A stretch of 64,000 bases of DNA, taken from assembly GCA_028866275.1 (NCBI GenBank), contig JAGWIK010000007.1, positions 31,541 to 95,540 of the forward strand, read 5' to 3'. The notes under the pieces were generated by a model, which was not told the DNA's origin, did no database searches, and saw nothing but the letters and a program-made list of their open reading frames with translations. This DNA is from Alphaproteobacteria bacterium (GTDB lineage: Bacteria; Pseudomonadota; Alphaproteobacteria; UBA9219). Of this stretch, positions 34,859-43,036 are shown in pieces; positions within the stretch are counted from its first letter, which is position 1; each line of letters opens with the position of its first letter. Made by a program: the position numbers and the translations under genes.

Positions 34859-35803
34859 TCAGGCTTTGATTTGCGCGCGCACTTCCGCCGCGGTGGGTTC
34901 GGGAACGCGGCGCGGCGTGCGGATGCGCAGACGGTTGATGCGGCTTTGCTTCATTTCCAGAACGTCGAAGCTCAGGCCGGATTCGGACGCGATATTTTCG
35001 CCGACCATCGGCACGCGTCCGGCCAGATGGGCGACATAGCCGCCCAGCGTGTCGACATCCTGGCCGTCCAGCGGCGGCAGATGCAGCCCCGTTTGATGTT
35101 CAAACGCCTCGATCGTCAATCGCGCGTCGGCCAACAACGTGCCGTCGGCGCGCGCGATGATGGGGGGCGCGCCGGGTTCGTCATGTTCGTCGTCGATCTC
35201 GCCGACGATTTCCTCGACCAGATCTTCGATCGACACCAGCCCGTCGATGCCGCCGAATTCGTCGATGACCATCGCCATATGCTGGCGCGTGTGGCGCATT
35301 TGCAGCAACAGCCTCGACGCGGGCATCGACGGCGCGACATACATCACGGGGCGCAGCAGGTCGGCGATGATGCAGGCGCGGCCCTGCGCCAGACAGGGCA
35401 CGATGTCCTTGACATGGACAAAGCCGATAACGTCGTCCAGCGTGCCGCGGTAAATGGGAATGCGGCTATAGCCGTTGGTCGTCATTTCGTCGACCAGTTC
35501 GCGGATCGGCGCGCTGACATCGACCGCGACGATATCGGCGCGCGGCACCATGCAATCGCCGACCCGGCGTTCGCGCAATTTGATAATGTTGGCCAGCAGC
35601 ATCCGTTCGGCGGGCGAAATGCCGGACTCCGACAAAGGTTCTTCCATCAAATCCTCGACGACTTCGCGCAGGGCGTCGGCGTCGGCGGGCGGGCTGATGA
35701 CATGGATGGCGCGCCGCCATATGTCGCGCCACAGACTTCGCGGCTCTTCGGGTATCGGCAGCGCGGGCGCGGATGTCGTCGGGGCGGCGTGACTGTCGTT
35801 CAT
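34859..35803 (-). CDS. corC: CorC/HlyC-family CBS-domain protein
   Basis: 314 aa. There is no membrane domain. Two CBS domains occupy about residues 75-200 (MVPRADIVAVDV and the following FVHVKDIV repeat), followed by the CorC_HlyC domain with EFGGIDGLVSIEDLVEEI. In this operon the soluble CorC/YbeX protein is linked to magnesium handling and to ribosome or RNA metabolism with YbeY. The start overlaps the ybeY stop in ATGA. It leads directly into lnt after about 45 bp. Confidence 0.9.
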   Translation of the reverse strand: MNDSHAAPTTSAPALPIPEEPRSLWRDIWRRAIHVISPPADADALREVVEDLMEEPLSESGISPAERMLLANIIKLRERRVGDCMVPRADIVAVDVSAPIRELVDEMTTNGYSRIPIYRGTLDDVIGFVHVKDIVPCLAQGRACIIADLLRPVMYVAPSMPASRLLLQMRHTRQHMAMVIDEFGGIDGLVSIEDLVEEIVGEIDDEHDEPGAPPIIARADGTLLADARLTIEAFEHQTGLHLPPLDGQDVDTLGGYVAHLAGRVPMVGENIASESGLSFDVLEMKQSRINRLRIRTPRRVPEPTAAEVRAQIKA

Positions 35804-36387
35804 GGGCGGCGGCGGTTTTTCTTTTTAGCCTTGGCGTCAGGGCGCGCGCCCGCTTCCCCGGCATAGGGATCGGGCAGGCCGAGGCTGCGCATAATCGTGG
35901 TTTCCAGTTTTTCCATCCTGTTCGCCTGAGCGTCCATTATATGATCATAGCCGAAAAGATGCAAAAGACCATGAACAACCAGATGAATAATGTGGTTAAT
36001 CAATAACTTGTTGTTTTCTTTTGCTTCTTTTGATGAATAAGCCAGCGCGATGGCGATATCGCCAATCTCTACCGGCTCCGGACATTTACCCAATTCGGGC
36101 AGGCGGCGCGGTTCGAACTGGGGGAAAGACAGCACGTTGGTCGGCTTGTCGATGCCGCGGAAATCGTGATTCAGCCGGCGTACCCGCGCATCGCCGGTCA
36201 GCAGCAGCGTAGCGTTAAAGGGAATTTGCAGCCGTGCCGGCAAATGCGCCAGGGTCGCCGCAGCCGCCTGCTGCAGGCGCGCATTCAGACGCGGGATTTT
36301 TTTCCACCCTTGCGCATCGACGATCAGGGTGAGGCGGGAAGTAAAACCGGAAGTGACGCCCGCGGCGGGTAAGGATTTTTTTGCCAT
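35800..36387 (-). CDS. ybeY: Endoribonuclease YbeY
   Basis: 195 aa. The zinc-binding signature H-x3-H-x5-H is HGLLHLFGYDH with His139, His143 and His149, next to the N-terminal NHDFRGIDKPTNVLSFP motif. It takes part in 16S rRNA 3' maturation and ribosome quality control. It has a basic C-terminal tail (KAKKKNRRRP). The usual upstream partner phoH is not next to it; a tRNA-Ser locus lies on that side. The stop overlaps corC by 4 bp. Confidence 0.94.
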   Translation of the reverse strand: MAKKSLPAAGVTSGFTSRLTLIVDAQGWKKIPRLNARLQQAAAATLAHLPARLQIPFNATLLLTGDARVRRLNHDFRGIDKPTNVLSFPQFEPRRLPELGKCPEPVEIGDIAIALAYSSKEAKENNKLLINHIIHLVVHGLLHLFGYDHIMDAQANRMEKLETTIMRSLGLPDPYAGEAGARPDAKAKKKNRRRP

Positions 36388-36445
36388 AACCCTTTATAGT
36401 TATTCTTTCCGCATCGCCGCCAGCAAAATTTTGCCTTTGCCTGAA

Positions 36446-36674
36446 GGCTCTGGCCTCGGTCAAAGGAATGGGCTAAGAAACAGCCCGAATATAAGGATGG
36501 GTGGTCGAGTGGTTTAAGGCTCCGGTCTTGACGACCGCGTCAGCGGGCGCGGCGAAGCGGAGCGAAGCCAATACCGGCGTCCGCGTAGCGGCTCTGGCCT
36601 TGGCCGGAGGAATGGGCTAGGAAACAGCCCGAATATAAGGATGGGTGGTCGAGTGGTTTAAGGCTCCGGTCTTG
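36446..36674. repeat. Tandem duplication of the tRNA-Ser 5' half and its upstream region
   Basis: Bases 36446-36530 recur at 36590-36674 (offset 144) with only a few differences. Each unit contains GGCTCTGGCC, an AATGGGCTA-GAAACAGCCC hairpin and the first part of the tRNA-Ser. The spacer between units is GC-rich with a GCGAAGCGGAGCGAAGC repeat. Confidence 0.8.
36495..36536 (+). pseudogene. Truncated tRNA-Ser copy
   Basis: This is the 5' half of a tRNA-Ser identical to the intact gene from the acceptor strand through the anticodon (TGA). After that it diverges (TTGACGACCGC), with no variable arm, T arm or CCA. It cannot make a mature tRNA on its own. Confidence 0.85.
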
Positions 36675-36728
36675 AAAACCGGCGTGGGGGCAACTCCACC
36701 GTGGGTTCGAATCCCACCCCATCCGCCA
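36639..36728 (+). tRNA. tRNA-Ser (anticodon TGA)
   Basis: 90 nt including encoded CCA. The acceptor stem GGATGGG/CCCATCC, anticodon stem CCGGT/ACCGG with loop CTTGAAA (anticodon TGA), a long class II variable arm (GTGGGGGCAACTCCAC) and T arm GTGGG-TTCGAAT-CCCAC are all complete. It reads UCA and other UCN codons. The gene is preceded by a truncated tandem copy at 36495. Confidence 0.95.
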
Positions 36729-36885
36729 TTACCTGCCTTACAACGATCGGCCTCACGACGCACCAATTTTTATACAATAATATCAACATGTTGGATGCGG
36801 CGCGTCGCCCGCGCGGCAAATTAACGGTTCCTTTAACCCCTTCTGATAGAACGATATTGTATCCATTTTTTAAAAGGGACAGCCT

Positions 36886-37656
36886 ATGTCAATCGCAAAG
36901 AATTTACGCGCCGGCGGCAAGATGGTTCTGTTGTCGGCTATCGCGGTAGGCATGGCGCTGCCCGCCTATGCCCAGAGTCAGGGCGGTTTTAATTCAACGA
37001 CCGATGACGTCACTTTTTCGGCCAGTGGCGTTCCTATCATGGGGTTGCATGACGGCAAGGGAACGACGCCGTTCGGCGCGACTTTCTCGGGGCCGATCAC
37101 CGAAGGCGCGACGACCATCAACACGGACGGCAGCATGGTTGTCGGCAGCAATAACGGCACGACTCCAACCCTTGTCGTCAACGGCCCCATTCAACCCGGG
37201 TCGTCGAATATCGTCGTCGGCAATGCCTGCTCGACCGAGGGCACTCTGGCCTACGATCCGTCCAATCACGAACCTGTCTATTGCAGCAAGTCTGCTGTTT
37301 GGACGGCCATGGCCGGGGGGGCGACTTTCTCATCCATGAGCAGTTTCGCGCCGGCGTCCGGGGTGTTGTATGCCAATTCGACGGGGGCGGCAGTGTTCCT
37401 GTCGTCCGTTTGCCCCAATTCCCCTTTTAAGTCGGGGTATCACGAGACTGTAGATTTTTATGTTTATGACAGCGCCGGCAATACCGTACAAGCATCGCAC
37501 GGGCAGATACAGGAAGGCGGTTCTGATGCAAATTTCTCGGCGGCGCCATATGCCTCGGTCATGGTGCCGGCGAACGACAAATGGTCAATCGTTTGGTCGC
37601 CGTCGAATATTGCCTGCCGTGTGACGGCGACGGCGAATACGCCTTATCTGCCGTAA
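36886..37656 (+). CDS. Exported protein of unknown function with a pilus-tip-like Cys/Trp motif
   Basis: 256 aa. A signal peptide (MVLLSAIAVGMALPAYA-Q) is followed by a Gly/Ser/Thr-rich region. Around residues 111-140 a segment with two cysteines reads NACSTEGTLAYDPSNHEPVYC then KSAVW, resembling the C-terminal tip segments of PilV shufflon and similar pilin-like adhesins (C-x-x-x-G...C-x(3-4)-W). The C-terminal half has a beta-rich look (YHETVDFYVYDSAGNTVQ). No membrane segment remains after the signal. It probably forms an extracellular or surface structure. GC is slightly lower than in the flanking genes. Confidence 0.65.
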   Translation: MSIAKNLRAGGKMVLLSAIAVGMALPAYAQSQGGFNSTTDDVTFSASGVPIMGLHDGKGTTPFGATFSGPITEGATTINTDGSMVVGSNNGTTPTLVVNGPIQPGSSNIVVGNACSTEGTLAYDPSNHEPVYCSKSAVWTAMAGGATFSSMSSFAPASGVLYANSTGAAVFLSSVCPNSPFKSGYHETVDFYVYDSAGNTVQASHGQIQEGGSDANFSAAPYASVMVPANDKWSIVWSPSNIACRVTATANTPYLP

Positions 37657-37675
37657 GGCCTTATCTGCCGTAAGG
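37642..37675. repeat. 17-bp perfect tandem repeat over the stop codon
   Basis: CCTTATCTGCCGTAAGG occurs twice in a row (37642-37658, 37659-37675), covering the stop codon of the exported protein gene. It is itself partly palindromic. The remaining 37676-37885 is non-coding and shows nothing else I recognise. Confidence 0.85.
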
Positions 37676-37885
37676 ATCGCGTTCTGGAAACCGGGCAAAA
37701 ATGCGGTTTTCGACTTCTATTTCCCGTATTACGGCGAAGCGCCGGCTTTATCAAAATGTTAGGGTGCTTGTCCTGACCGTTTGATTCCGGGGCGTCTGGA
37801 AATATGCGGGCTGATATTTATGCGTTTGCAAGGGGCTTTCTTATGCTAAAAGGGCCGGAATCGTTTTTCTTGCCCTTTTTCAGCC

Positions 37886-39559
37886 ATGTCACAATCGCAA
37901 TCACAGCCTCGGAATACCCAGCCTGAAACATCCCTGATGTCCCGCCTGACCGCTTTGTGCAAGCGGCGCGGCTTTATCTATCCCGCGTCGGAAATCTATG
38001 GCGGCCTTAACGGGTTCTGGGATTTCGGGCCTTTGGGCGTCCTGCTGAAAAACAATCTGCGCGACGCGTGGTGGCGCGACATGGTTTTGTGCCCGCCGCT
38101 TGGGCCGGATGGCGAACCTTTGTCGATCGTCGGCATCGACACGTCGATTATCCAGCATCCGAAGACGTGGGAAGCGTCGGGGCATGTCGGCGGGTTTTCC
38201 GACCCGATGCAGACCTGCCGTAAATGCAAGAAATTGTTCCGCGCCGATCATATAGAGGACATGCTGGGCGACGCCGAATGGGTAAAATCCTTTGCCGATG
38301 CGATGAAGGTCGGCGCGGCGGGGACTTTGCAGCTTGGCGGGTTTCTGACGGGGCAGACCCCCTTTGATGGTGTTGCGGCGCGGCAGTGGGCACAAAAACA
38401 GGGCAAGAAAGCGGCCCCCGGATTGGCCCTGGTGCGGAACCCCGCCGTAACCTTGTCCTGGATCGACGAAGATATGCGCGCCGATCCGGCAAAGACATTT
38501 TCGTTTATGGATCTGCTGCGCTATGTGGCCACCGAACAGAAAAATGTAACCGGCCTGCAAACGCCTTGCCCCAATTGCGGCGGCGATTTGACCGAACCGC
38601 GCCAGTTTAATTTGATGTTTGAATCGCGCGTCGGCGCGGTGGAGGCCGATGACGATTCCGGCAAAGTCTATCTCCGCCCCGAAACGGCGCAGGGCATTTT
38701 CCTGCAATATAAAAACGTGCTGGACACTTCGCGCGTGCGTCCGCCTTTCGGCATCGCGCAGGTCGGAAAATCCTTCCGCAACGAAGTCACGCCGCGCAAT
38801 TTCATTTTCCGCACCCGCGAATTCGAACAGATGGAAATGGAATTTTTCGTCCCGCCCGAAGACGGCATGAAATGGTACGAATTCTGGGCGGCGGAACGCA
38901 TGCGCTGGTGGAAGGACATGGGCTTGTCCGAAGCCAATCTGTTCCGCCACGAAATCGGCGACGGCGACCGCGCGTTCTATTCGGCGGCCACGGCGGATAT
39001 CGAATATAAATATCCCTTCACCGCGCCGAATTTCGGCGAACTGGAAGGCGTCGCCTACCGCACCGATTACGACCTGAAACAGCATCAGACATTCAGCAAA
39101 ACCAATCTGGAATATATCGATCAGGAAAACAGCCGCCGCTATTTGCCGCATGTCATCGAACCGGCGGCGGGGCTGACGCGCGGCGTTCTGGCTTTGCTGT
39201 GCGAGGCCTATCAATATGACGAAAGCCGCGCCTCGCCCGAATGGCTGAAGCTGAAACCGTCGCTGGCCCCGACCAAAATCGGCATTTTCCCGCTGGTCAA
39301 CAAGGATGGCATGCCGGAAATCGCGGAAAAACTCTATCTCGACCTGCGCCGTACCTATACGTGCCAGTACGACGCCAAGCAAAGCATCGGCAAGCGTTAC
39401 GCGCGTATGGATGAAGCGGGCACGCCGTTCTGCATCACCGTCGACGGCGAAACGGCGAAGGACAATGCCGTGACGATCCGCGACCGCGACACCGCGCAGC
39501 AGGAACGCGTGGCGCTGGATCAAGTTCGCGCTTATGTCGCCAAGAAACTGACCGACTGA
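37886..39559 (+). CDS. glyQS: Glycyl-tRNA synthetase, single-chain (alpha2) type
   Basis: 557 aa. Class II synthetase of the alpha2 type: the N-terminal RRGFIYPASEIYGGLNGFWDFGP segment (in part), CRKCKK and CPNCGG zinc pairs, motif 2 around FRNEVTPRNFIFRTREFEQMEMEFF, and motif 3 in the ARGVLALLCEAY region. A C-terminal anticodon-binding domain ends the chain. Most alphaproteobacteria use the unrelated alpha2-beta2 enzyme (glyQ plus glyS); this is the form of eukaryotes, archaea and some bacteria. It charges tRNA(Gly). ATG 37886 may be replaced by the in-frame ATG at 37937. Confidence 0.93.
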   Translation: MSQSQSQPRNTQPETSLMSRLTALCKRRGFIYPASEIYGGLNGFWDFGPLGVLLKNNLRDAWWRDMVLCPPLGPDGEPLSIVGIDTSIIQHPKTWEASGHVGGFSDPMQTCRKCKKLFRADHIEDMLGDAEWVKSFADAMKVGAAGTLQLGGFLTGQTPFDGVAARQWAQKQGKKAAPGLALVRNPAVTLSWIDEDMRADPAKTFSFMDLLRYVATEQKNVTGLQTPCPNCGGDLTEPRQFNLMFESRVGAVEADDDSGKVYLRPETAQGIFLQYKNVLDTSRVRPPFGIAQVGKSFRNEVTPRNFIFRTREFEQMEMEFFVPPEDGMKWYEFWAAERMRWWKDMGLSEANLFRHEIGDGDRAFYSAATADIEYKYPFTAPNFGELEGVAYRTDYDLKQHQTFSKTNLEYIDQENSRRYLPHVIEPAAGLTRGVLALLCEAYQYDESRASPEWLKLKPSLAPTKIGIFPLVNKDGMPEIAEKLYLDLRRTYTCQYDAKQSIGKRYARMDEAGTPFCITVDGETAKDNAVTIRDRDTAQQERVALDQVRAYVAKKLTD

Positions 39560-39571
39560 GGCAAAAAACAC

Positions 39572-40105
39572 ATGCGTCCATACGGCACAAACATTTTTTC
39601 GGGCGCGGCGGCGTTGCTGCTGATCCTGGGATGTTGTGCGGGGACGGCACAGGCGCAGGACACATCCGGCGCCAGGGTCATGCTGCAGAAAATCTATGAA
39701 AGCTATGAAGGCAAAAGCGAATTGCCCGACACGGAAGGCGACGCGTTTTTCACCGACGGTTTGCAGGATCTGATGGACAGGGACGGCGAACTGGCGGAAA
39801 AAAACGACGAAGTTCCCTATATCGACGGCGATCTGTTCTGCGACTGTCAGGAAGAAAACGGTGTTTTGGTCCTCAAGCAGATTAAACTCGCCCCGCCCGC
39901 GAACGGCCATGCCCGCGCCGACGTGTTTTTCGCCCTTGGCGCGGAAACGCGCCATGTCGGTTTCGATATGGCCGATGTCGGCGGAAAATGGCTGATCGAC
40001 GATATTTACGCGCACGGCACGGACAGCCTGCGTCAGGGTCTGCAACAGGATATCGAAAGCAAGAGCAAAGACGGCAAGAAATCAGGCAAGGTTTCCGACA
40101 AATAA
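39572..40105 (+). CDS. Small exported protein, DUF3828-like
   Basis: 177 aa. A signal peptide (GAAALLLILGCCAGTAQA-Q) is followed by a soluble alpha/beta domain. The pattern 'FDMADVGGKWLIDDIYA' near the C-terminus is typical of the DUF3828 lysozyme-inhibitor-like fold; I assign this only by resemblance. It has a Lys/Ser-rich end. It lies 12 bp after the glycyl-tRNA synthetase and 19 bp before ppdK, so all three may be co-transcribed. No function can be proposed with confidence. Confidence 0.65.
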   Translation: MRPYGTNIFSGAAALLLILGCCAGTAQAQDTSGARVMLQKIYESYEGKSELPDTEGDAFFTDGLQDLMDRDGELAEKNDEVPYIDGDLFCDCQEENGVLVLKQIKLAPPANGHARADVFFALGAETRHVGFDMADVGGKWLIDDIYAHGTDSLRQGLQQDIESKSKDGKKSGKVSDK

Positions 40106-40124
40106 CCACAACGGAGAAAGCATC

Positions 40125-42821
40125 ATGACCACGCATAAATGGGTCTATTCGTTCGGCAACGGCAAGGCGGAAGGGCGCGCCGACATGCGCAACCTTCTGG
40201 GCGGCAAGGGCGCAGGGCTGGCGGAAATGTCCAATCTGGGCCTGCCGGTTCCCCCGGGCTTTTCCATCACCACCGAAGTCTGCACCCATTATTACGCGCA
40301 TGCCAACAGCTATCCCGCCGAATTGAAGGATCAGGTCGCGGCGGGCCTGGCCGAAGTCGAACGCATCACCGGCGCCGCATTCGGCGACGTCAAAAACCCG
40401 TTGCTGGTTTCCGTGCGGTCGGGCGCGCGCGCGTCAATGCCGGGCATGATGGACACGGTTTTGAATCTGGGCCTCAACAAGGAAACCGTCGAAGGGTTGA
40501 AGGCGCAAAGCGGCAATGCCCGTTTCGCCTATGACAGCTACCGCCGCTTTATTCAGATGTATTCCTGCGTCGTGCTCGACCTCGAACACCACATGTTCGA
40601 AGACATCATCGACGATGTGAAGCGCGCCAACAAATATACCCAGGATATCCAGATGACGGCCGAAGACTGGCAGGATGTCATCAAAGGGTATCTGGCCGCC
40701 GTCGAAAAGAAACTAGGCAAACCGTTCCCGCAGGATGTCAATGAACAGCTGTGGGGCGCCATCGGCGCGGTGTTCGGGTCGTGGATGAACAGCCGCGCGA
40801 TGACGTATCGCAAATTGAACGACATCCCGCATGATTGGGGCACGGCGGTCAATGTGCAGGCGATGGTGTTCGGCAATCGCGGCGAGGATTGCTGCACCGG
40901 CGTCGCCTTTACCCGCAACCCGTCGACGGGCGAAAACGCGTTTTACGGCGAATATCTTGTCAACGCGCAGGGCGAAGACGTCGTCGCCGGCATCCGCACG
41001 CCGCAGCATCTGACGATCAAGGGCAAGCAGGAACACGGTTCCGACCTGCCGGCGATGGAAGAAGTCATGCCGTCGGTGTTCGCGCAATTGAACGATGTGC
41101 GGCTCAAGCTGGAAAAACATTACCGCGACATGCAGGATATCGAATTCACGGTGCAGCAGGGCAAATTGTACATGCTGCAAACCCGCACCGGCAAACGCAC
41201 GGCGGCGGCGGCGTTGAAAATCGCCGTCGATATGGTCGAAGAAGGCGTGATCGACAAGGCCGAAGCGGTCAAGCGCATCGAACCCAAATCGCTCGACCAG
41301 CTGCTGCATCCGACGCTCGACCCCAAGGCGAAAAAACAGGTTGTCGCCAAGGGTCTGCCCGCCTCGCCGGGCGCGGCGTCGGGCATCGTGGTGTTCAGCG
41401 CCGACGAAGCCGAAGAGCTGACGGCGCAGGGCAGGAAAGTCATCCTGTGCCGCATCGAAACCAGCCCCGAAGACATTCACGGCATGCATGCGGCCAAGGG
41501 CATCATCACCAGCCGCGGCGGCATGACCAGCCACGCGGCGGTGGTGGCGCGCGGCATGGGCCGTTCCTGCGTCGCCGGCGCGGGCGATTTGCATATGGAC
41601 TACGCGGCGCGGCACATGTCGGTCAAAGGCACGGTGGTCAAGGCGGGCGATACCGTGACGATTGACGGGTCGACCGGCGAGATCATGCTGGGCGAAATCC
41701 CGACGGTACAGCCGGAATTGTCGGGCGACTTCGCCAAATTGATGGGCTGGGCCGACGCATTGCGGACGCTGAAAGTGCGCGCCAACGCCGAAACGCCGCT
41801 GGACGCGCGCACGGCACGCAAATTCGGCGCCGAAGGCATCGGGCTGTGCCGCACGGAACATATGTTTTTCGACGCCGACCGCATCACCTTCATGCGCGAA
41901 ATGATTGTCGCCGACGACGAAAAAACCCGGCGCGCCGCCCTGGCCAAGCTGGAGCCGATGCAGAAAAAAGACTTCGTCGATTTGTTCACGATCATGGAAG
42001 GGCTGCCGGTGACCATTCGCCTGCTCGACCCGCCATTGCATGAATTTCTGCCGCAGGCCGACGCCGAAGTGGCGGCCGTGGCGGCGGCGGCCGGCGTATC
42101 GCCGGATAAGGTGCGCAAACGCACGCATCAACTGCATGAATCCAACCCCATGCTGGGGCATCGCGGATGCCGTCTGGGCATTTCATATCCGGAAATTTAT
42201 GAAATGCAGGCGCGCGCCATTTTTCTGGCCGCCGCCGACATGGCCAAACAGGACAAAGCGGTCGTGCCCGAAATCATGATCCCCTTAATCGCCACGAAAA
42301 AGGAACTGGATATCCTGAAGGCGATGGTCGACCGCGTGGCCGGTGAAATCATGACACAGGCCAATGTGAAGATCGCTTACATGGTCGGCACGATGATCGA
42401 ATTGCCGCGCGCGGCGTTGCGCGCGGGCGACATTGCCGCCAGCGCCGAATTTTTCAGCTTCGGCACCAACGATCTGACGCAAACCACATTCGGCCTCAGC
42501 CGCGACGACGCCGCCAGCTTCCTGCCCGATTATTACAATGCGGGCGTGTTCGAACATGACCCGTTCGCGACGCTCGATCAGGAAGGGGTAGGGGAATTGA
42601 TCGAAATCGCCTGCACCCGCGGCCGTAAAACGCGCAAGGATTTGAAACTCGGCATCTGCGGCGAACATGGCGGCGATCCCCATTCGGTGAAATTCTGCCA
42701 CCGCACGGGGCTGGATTACGTTTCCTGCTCGCCTTACCGCGTGCCTATCGCGCGCCTTGCCGCAGCCCAGGCCGCCATCGAAGGCGACAAGGATGTGCAG
42801 GCGCGTCTGAACGCGGCGTAA
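40125..42821 (+). CDS. ppdK: Pyruvate, phosphate dikinase
   Basis: 898 aa. The N-terminal ATP-grasp domain contains GGKGAGLAEM near residue 27 and SGARASMPGMMDTVLN. The central phosphohistidine domain has GGMTSHAAVVARGMG with the catalytic His near residue 467. The C-terminal TIM barrel binds pyruvate/PEP (LCRTEHMFF, FGTNDLTQTT, CGEHGGDPHSV). It interconverts pyruvate, ATP and phosphate with PEP, AMP and PPi, and so allows reversible PPi-linked glycolysis. It is the last gene before a hairpin-rich repeat. Confidence 0.96.
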   Translation: MTTHKWVYSFGNGKAEGRADMRNLLGGKGAGLAEMSNLGLPVPPGFSITTEVCTHYYAHANSYPAELKDQVAAGLAEVERITGAAFGDVKNPLLVSVRSGARASMPGMMDTVLNLGLNKETVEGLKAQSGNARFAYDSYRRFIQMYSCVVLDLEHHMFEDIIDDVKRANKYTQDIQMTAEDWQDVIKGYLAAVEKKLGKPFPQDVNEQLWGAIGAVFGSWMNSRAMTYRKLNDIPHDWGTAVNVQAMVFGNRGEDCCTGVAFTRNPSTGENAFYGEYLVNAQGEDVVAGIRTPQHLTIKGKQEHGSDLPAMEEVMPSVFAQLNDVRLKLEKHYRDMQDIEFTVQQGKLYMLQTRTGKRTAAAALKIAVDMVEEGVIDKAEAVKRIEPKSLDQLLHPTLDPKAKKQVVAKGLPASPGAASGIVVFSADEAEELTAQGRKVILCRIETSPEDIHGMHAAKGIITSRGGMTSHAAVVARGMGRSCVAGAGDLHMDYAARHMSVKGTVVKAGDTVTIDGSTGEIMLGEIPTVQPELSGDFAKLMGWADALRTLKVRANAETPLDARTARKFGAEGIGLCRTEHMFFDADRITFMREMIVADDEKTRRAALAKLEPMQKKDFVDLFTIMEGLPVTIRLLDPPLHEFLPQADAEVAAVAAAAGVSPDKVRKRTHQLHESNPMLGHRGCRLGISYPEIYEMQARAIFLAAADMAKQDKAVVPEIMIPLIATKKELDILKAMVDRVAGEIMTQANVKIAYMVGTMIELPRAALRAGDIAASAEFFSFGTNDLTQTTFGLSRDDAASFLPDYYNAGVFEHDPFATLDQEGVGELIEIACTRGRKTRKDLKLGICGEHGGDPHSVKFCHRTGLDYVSCSPYRVPIARLAAAQAAIEGDKDVQARLNAA

Positions 42822-42838
42822 ACAGGCCAAACAAAAAG

Positions 42839-43016
42839 TGTCATTCCGCAAAAGTTTCTCTTCGCTCTTCCCCGCGATAGCGGGGAAGGCGAAAGAAACT
42901 TTATGCGGAACCAAGTTGGCCTCTCCGTAAAAAAGGGGAGTGCCTGAGGGAAATGCAAACCAGGTTCCGGATAACATCGCATTTGCACGGGCAAATGCGA
43001 TGTTTCCGGAATGACA
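42839..43016. repeat. Composite palindromic repeat element with nested hairpins
   Basis: Bounded by the inverted ends TGTCATTCCG (42839-42848) and CGGAATGACA (43007-43016). Inside are two long hairpins: 42844-42910 (about 29 pairs with three bulges, loop GATA) and 42965-43011 (21 pairs with one bulge, loop ACGG). A short CTCTCC/GGGGAG hairpin lies between them. No T-run follows, so this is not a simple terminator. It looks like a MITE or REP-like non-coding element between ppdK and dgt. Confidence 0.75.
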
Positions 43017-43036
43017 AGCCTGAGTGTGGTTTGAAG

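Noticed and set aside
36540-36722. A 60-codon minus-strand frame starting MGWDSNPRW
   Set aside because: This protein-like string is the well-known shadow of tRNA-Ser genes and is not coding.
36821-36836. TTAA-N8-TTAACC before the exported orphan
   Set aside because: The spacing is eight, not seven, so it does not match the CtrA consensus.
37901-40045. A 714-codon open frame on the minus strand
   Set aside because: It is antisense to glycyl-tRNA synthetase and the small exported gene, with a composition typical of shadow frames.
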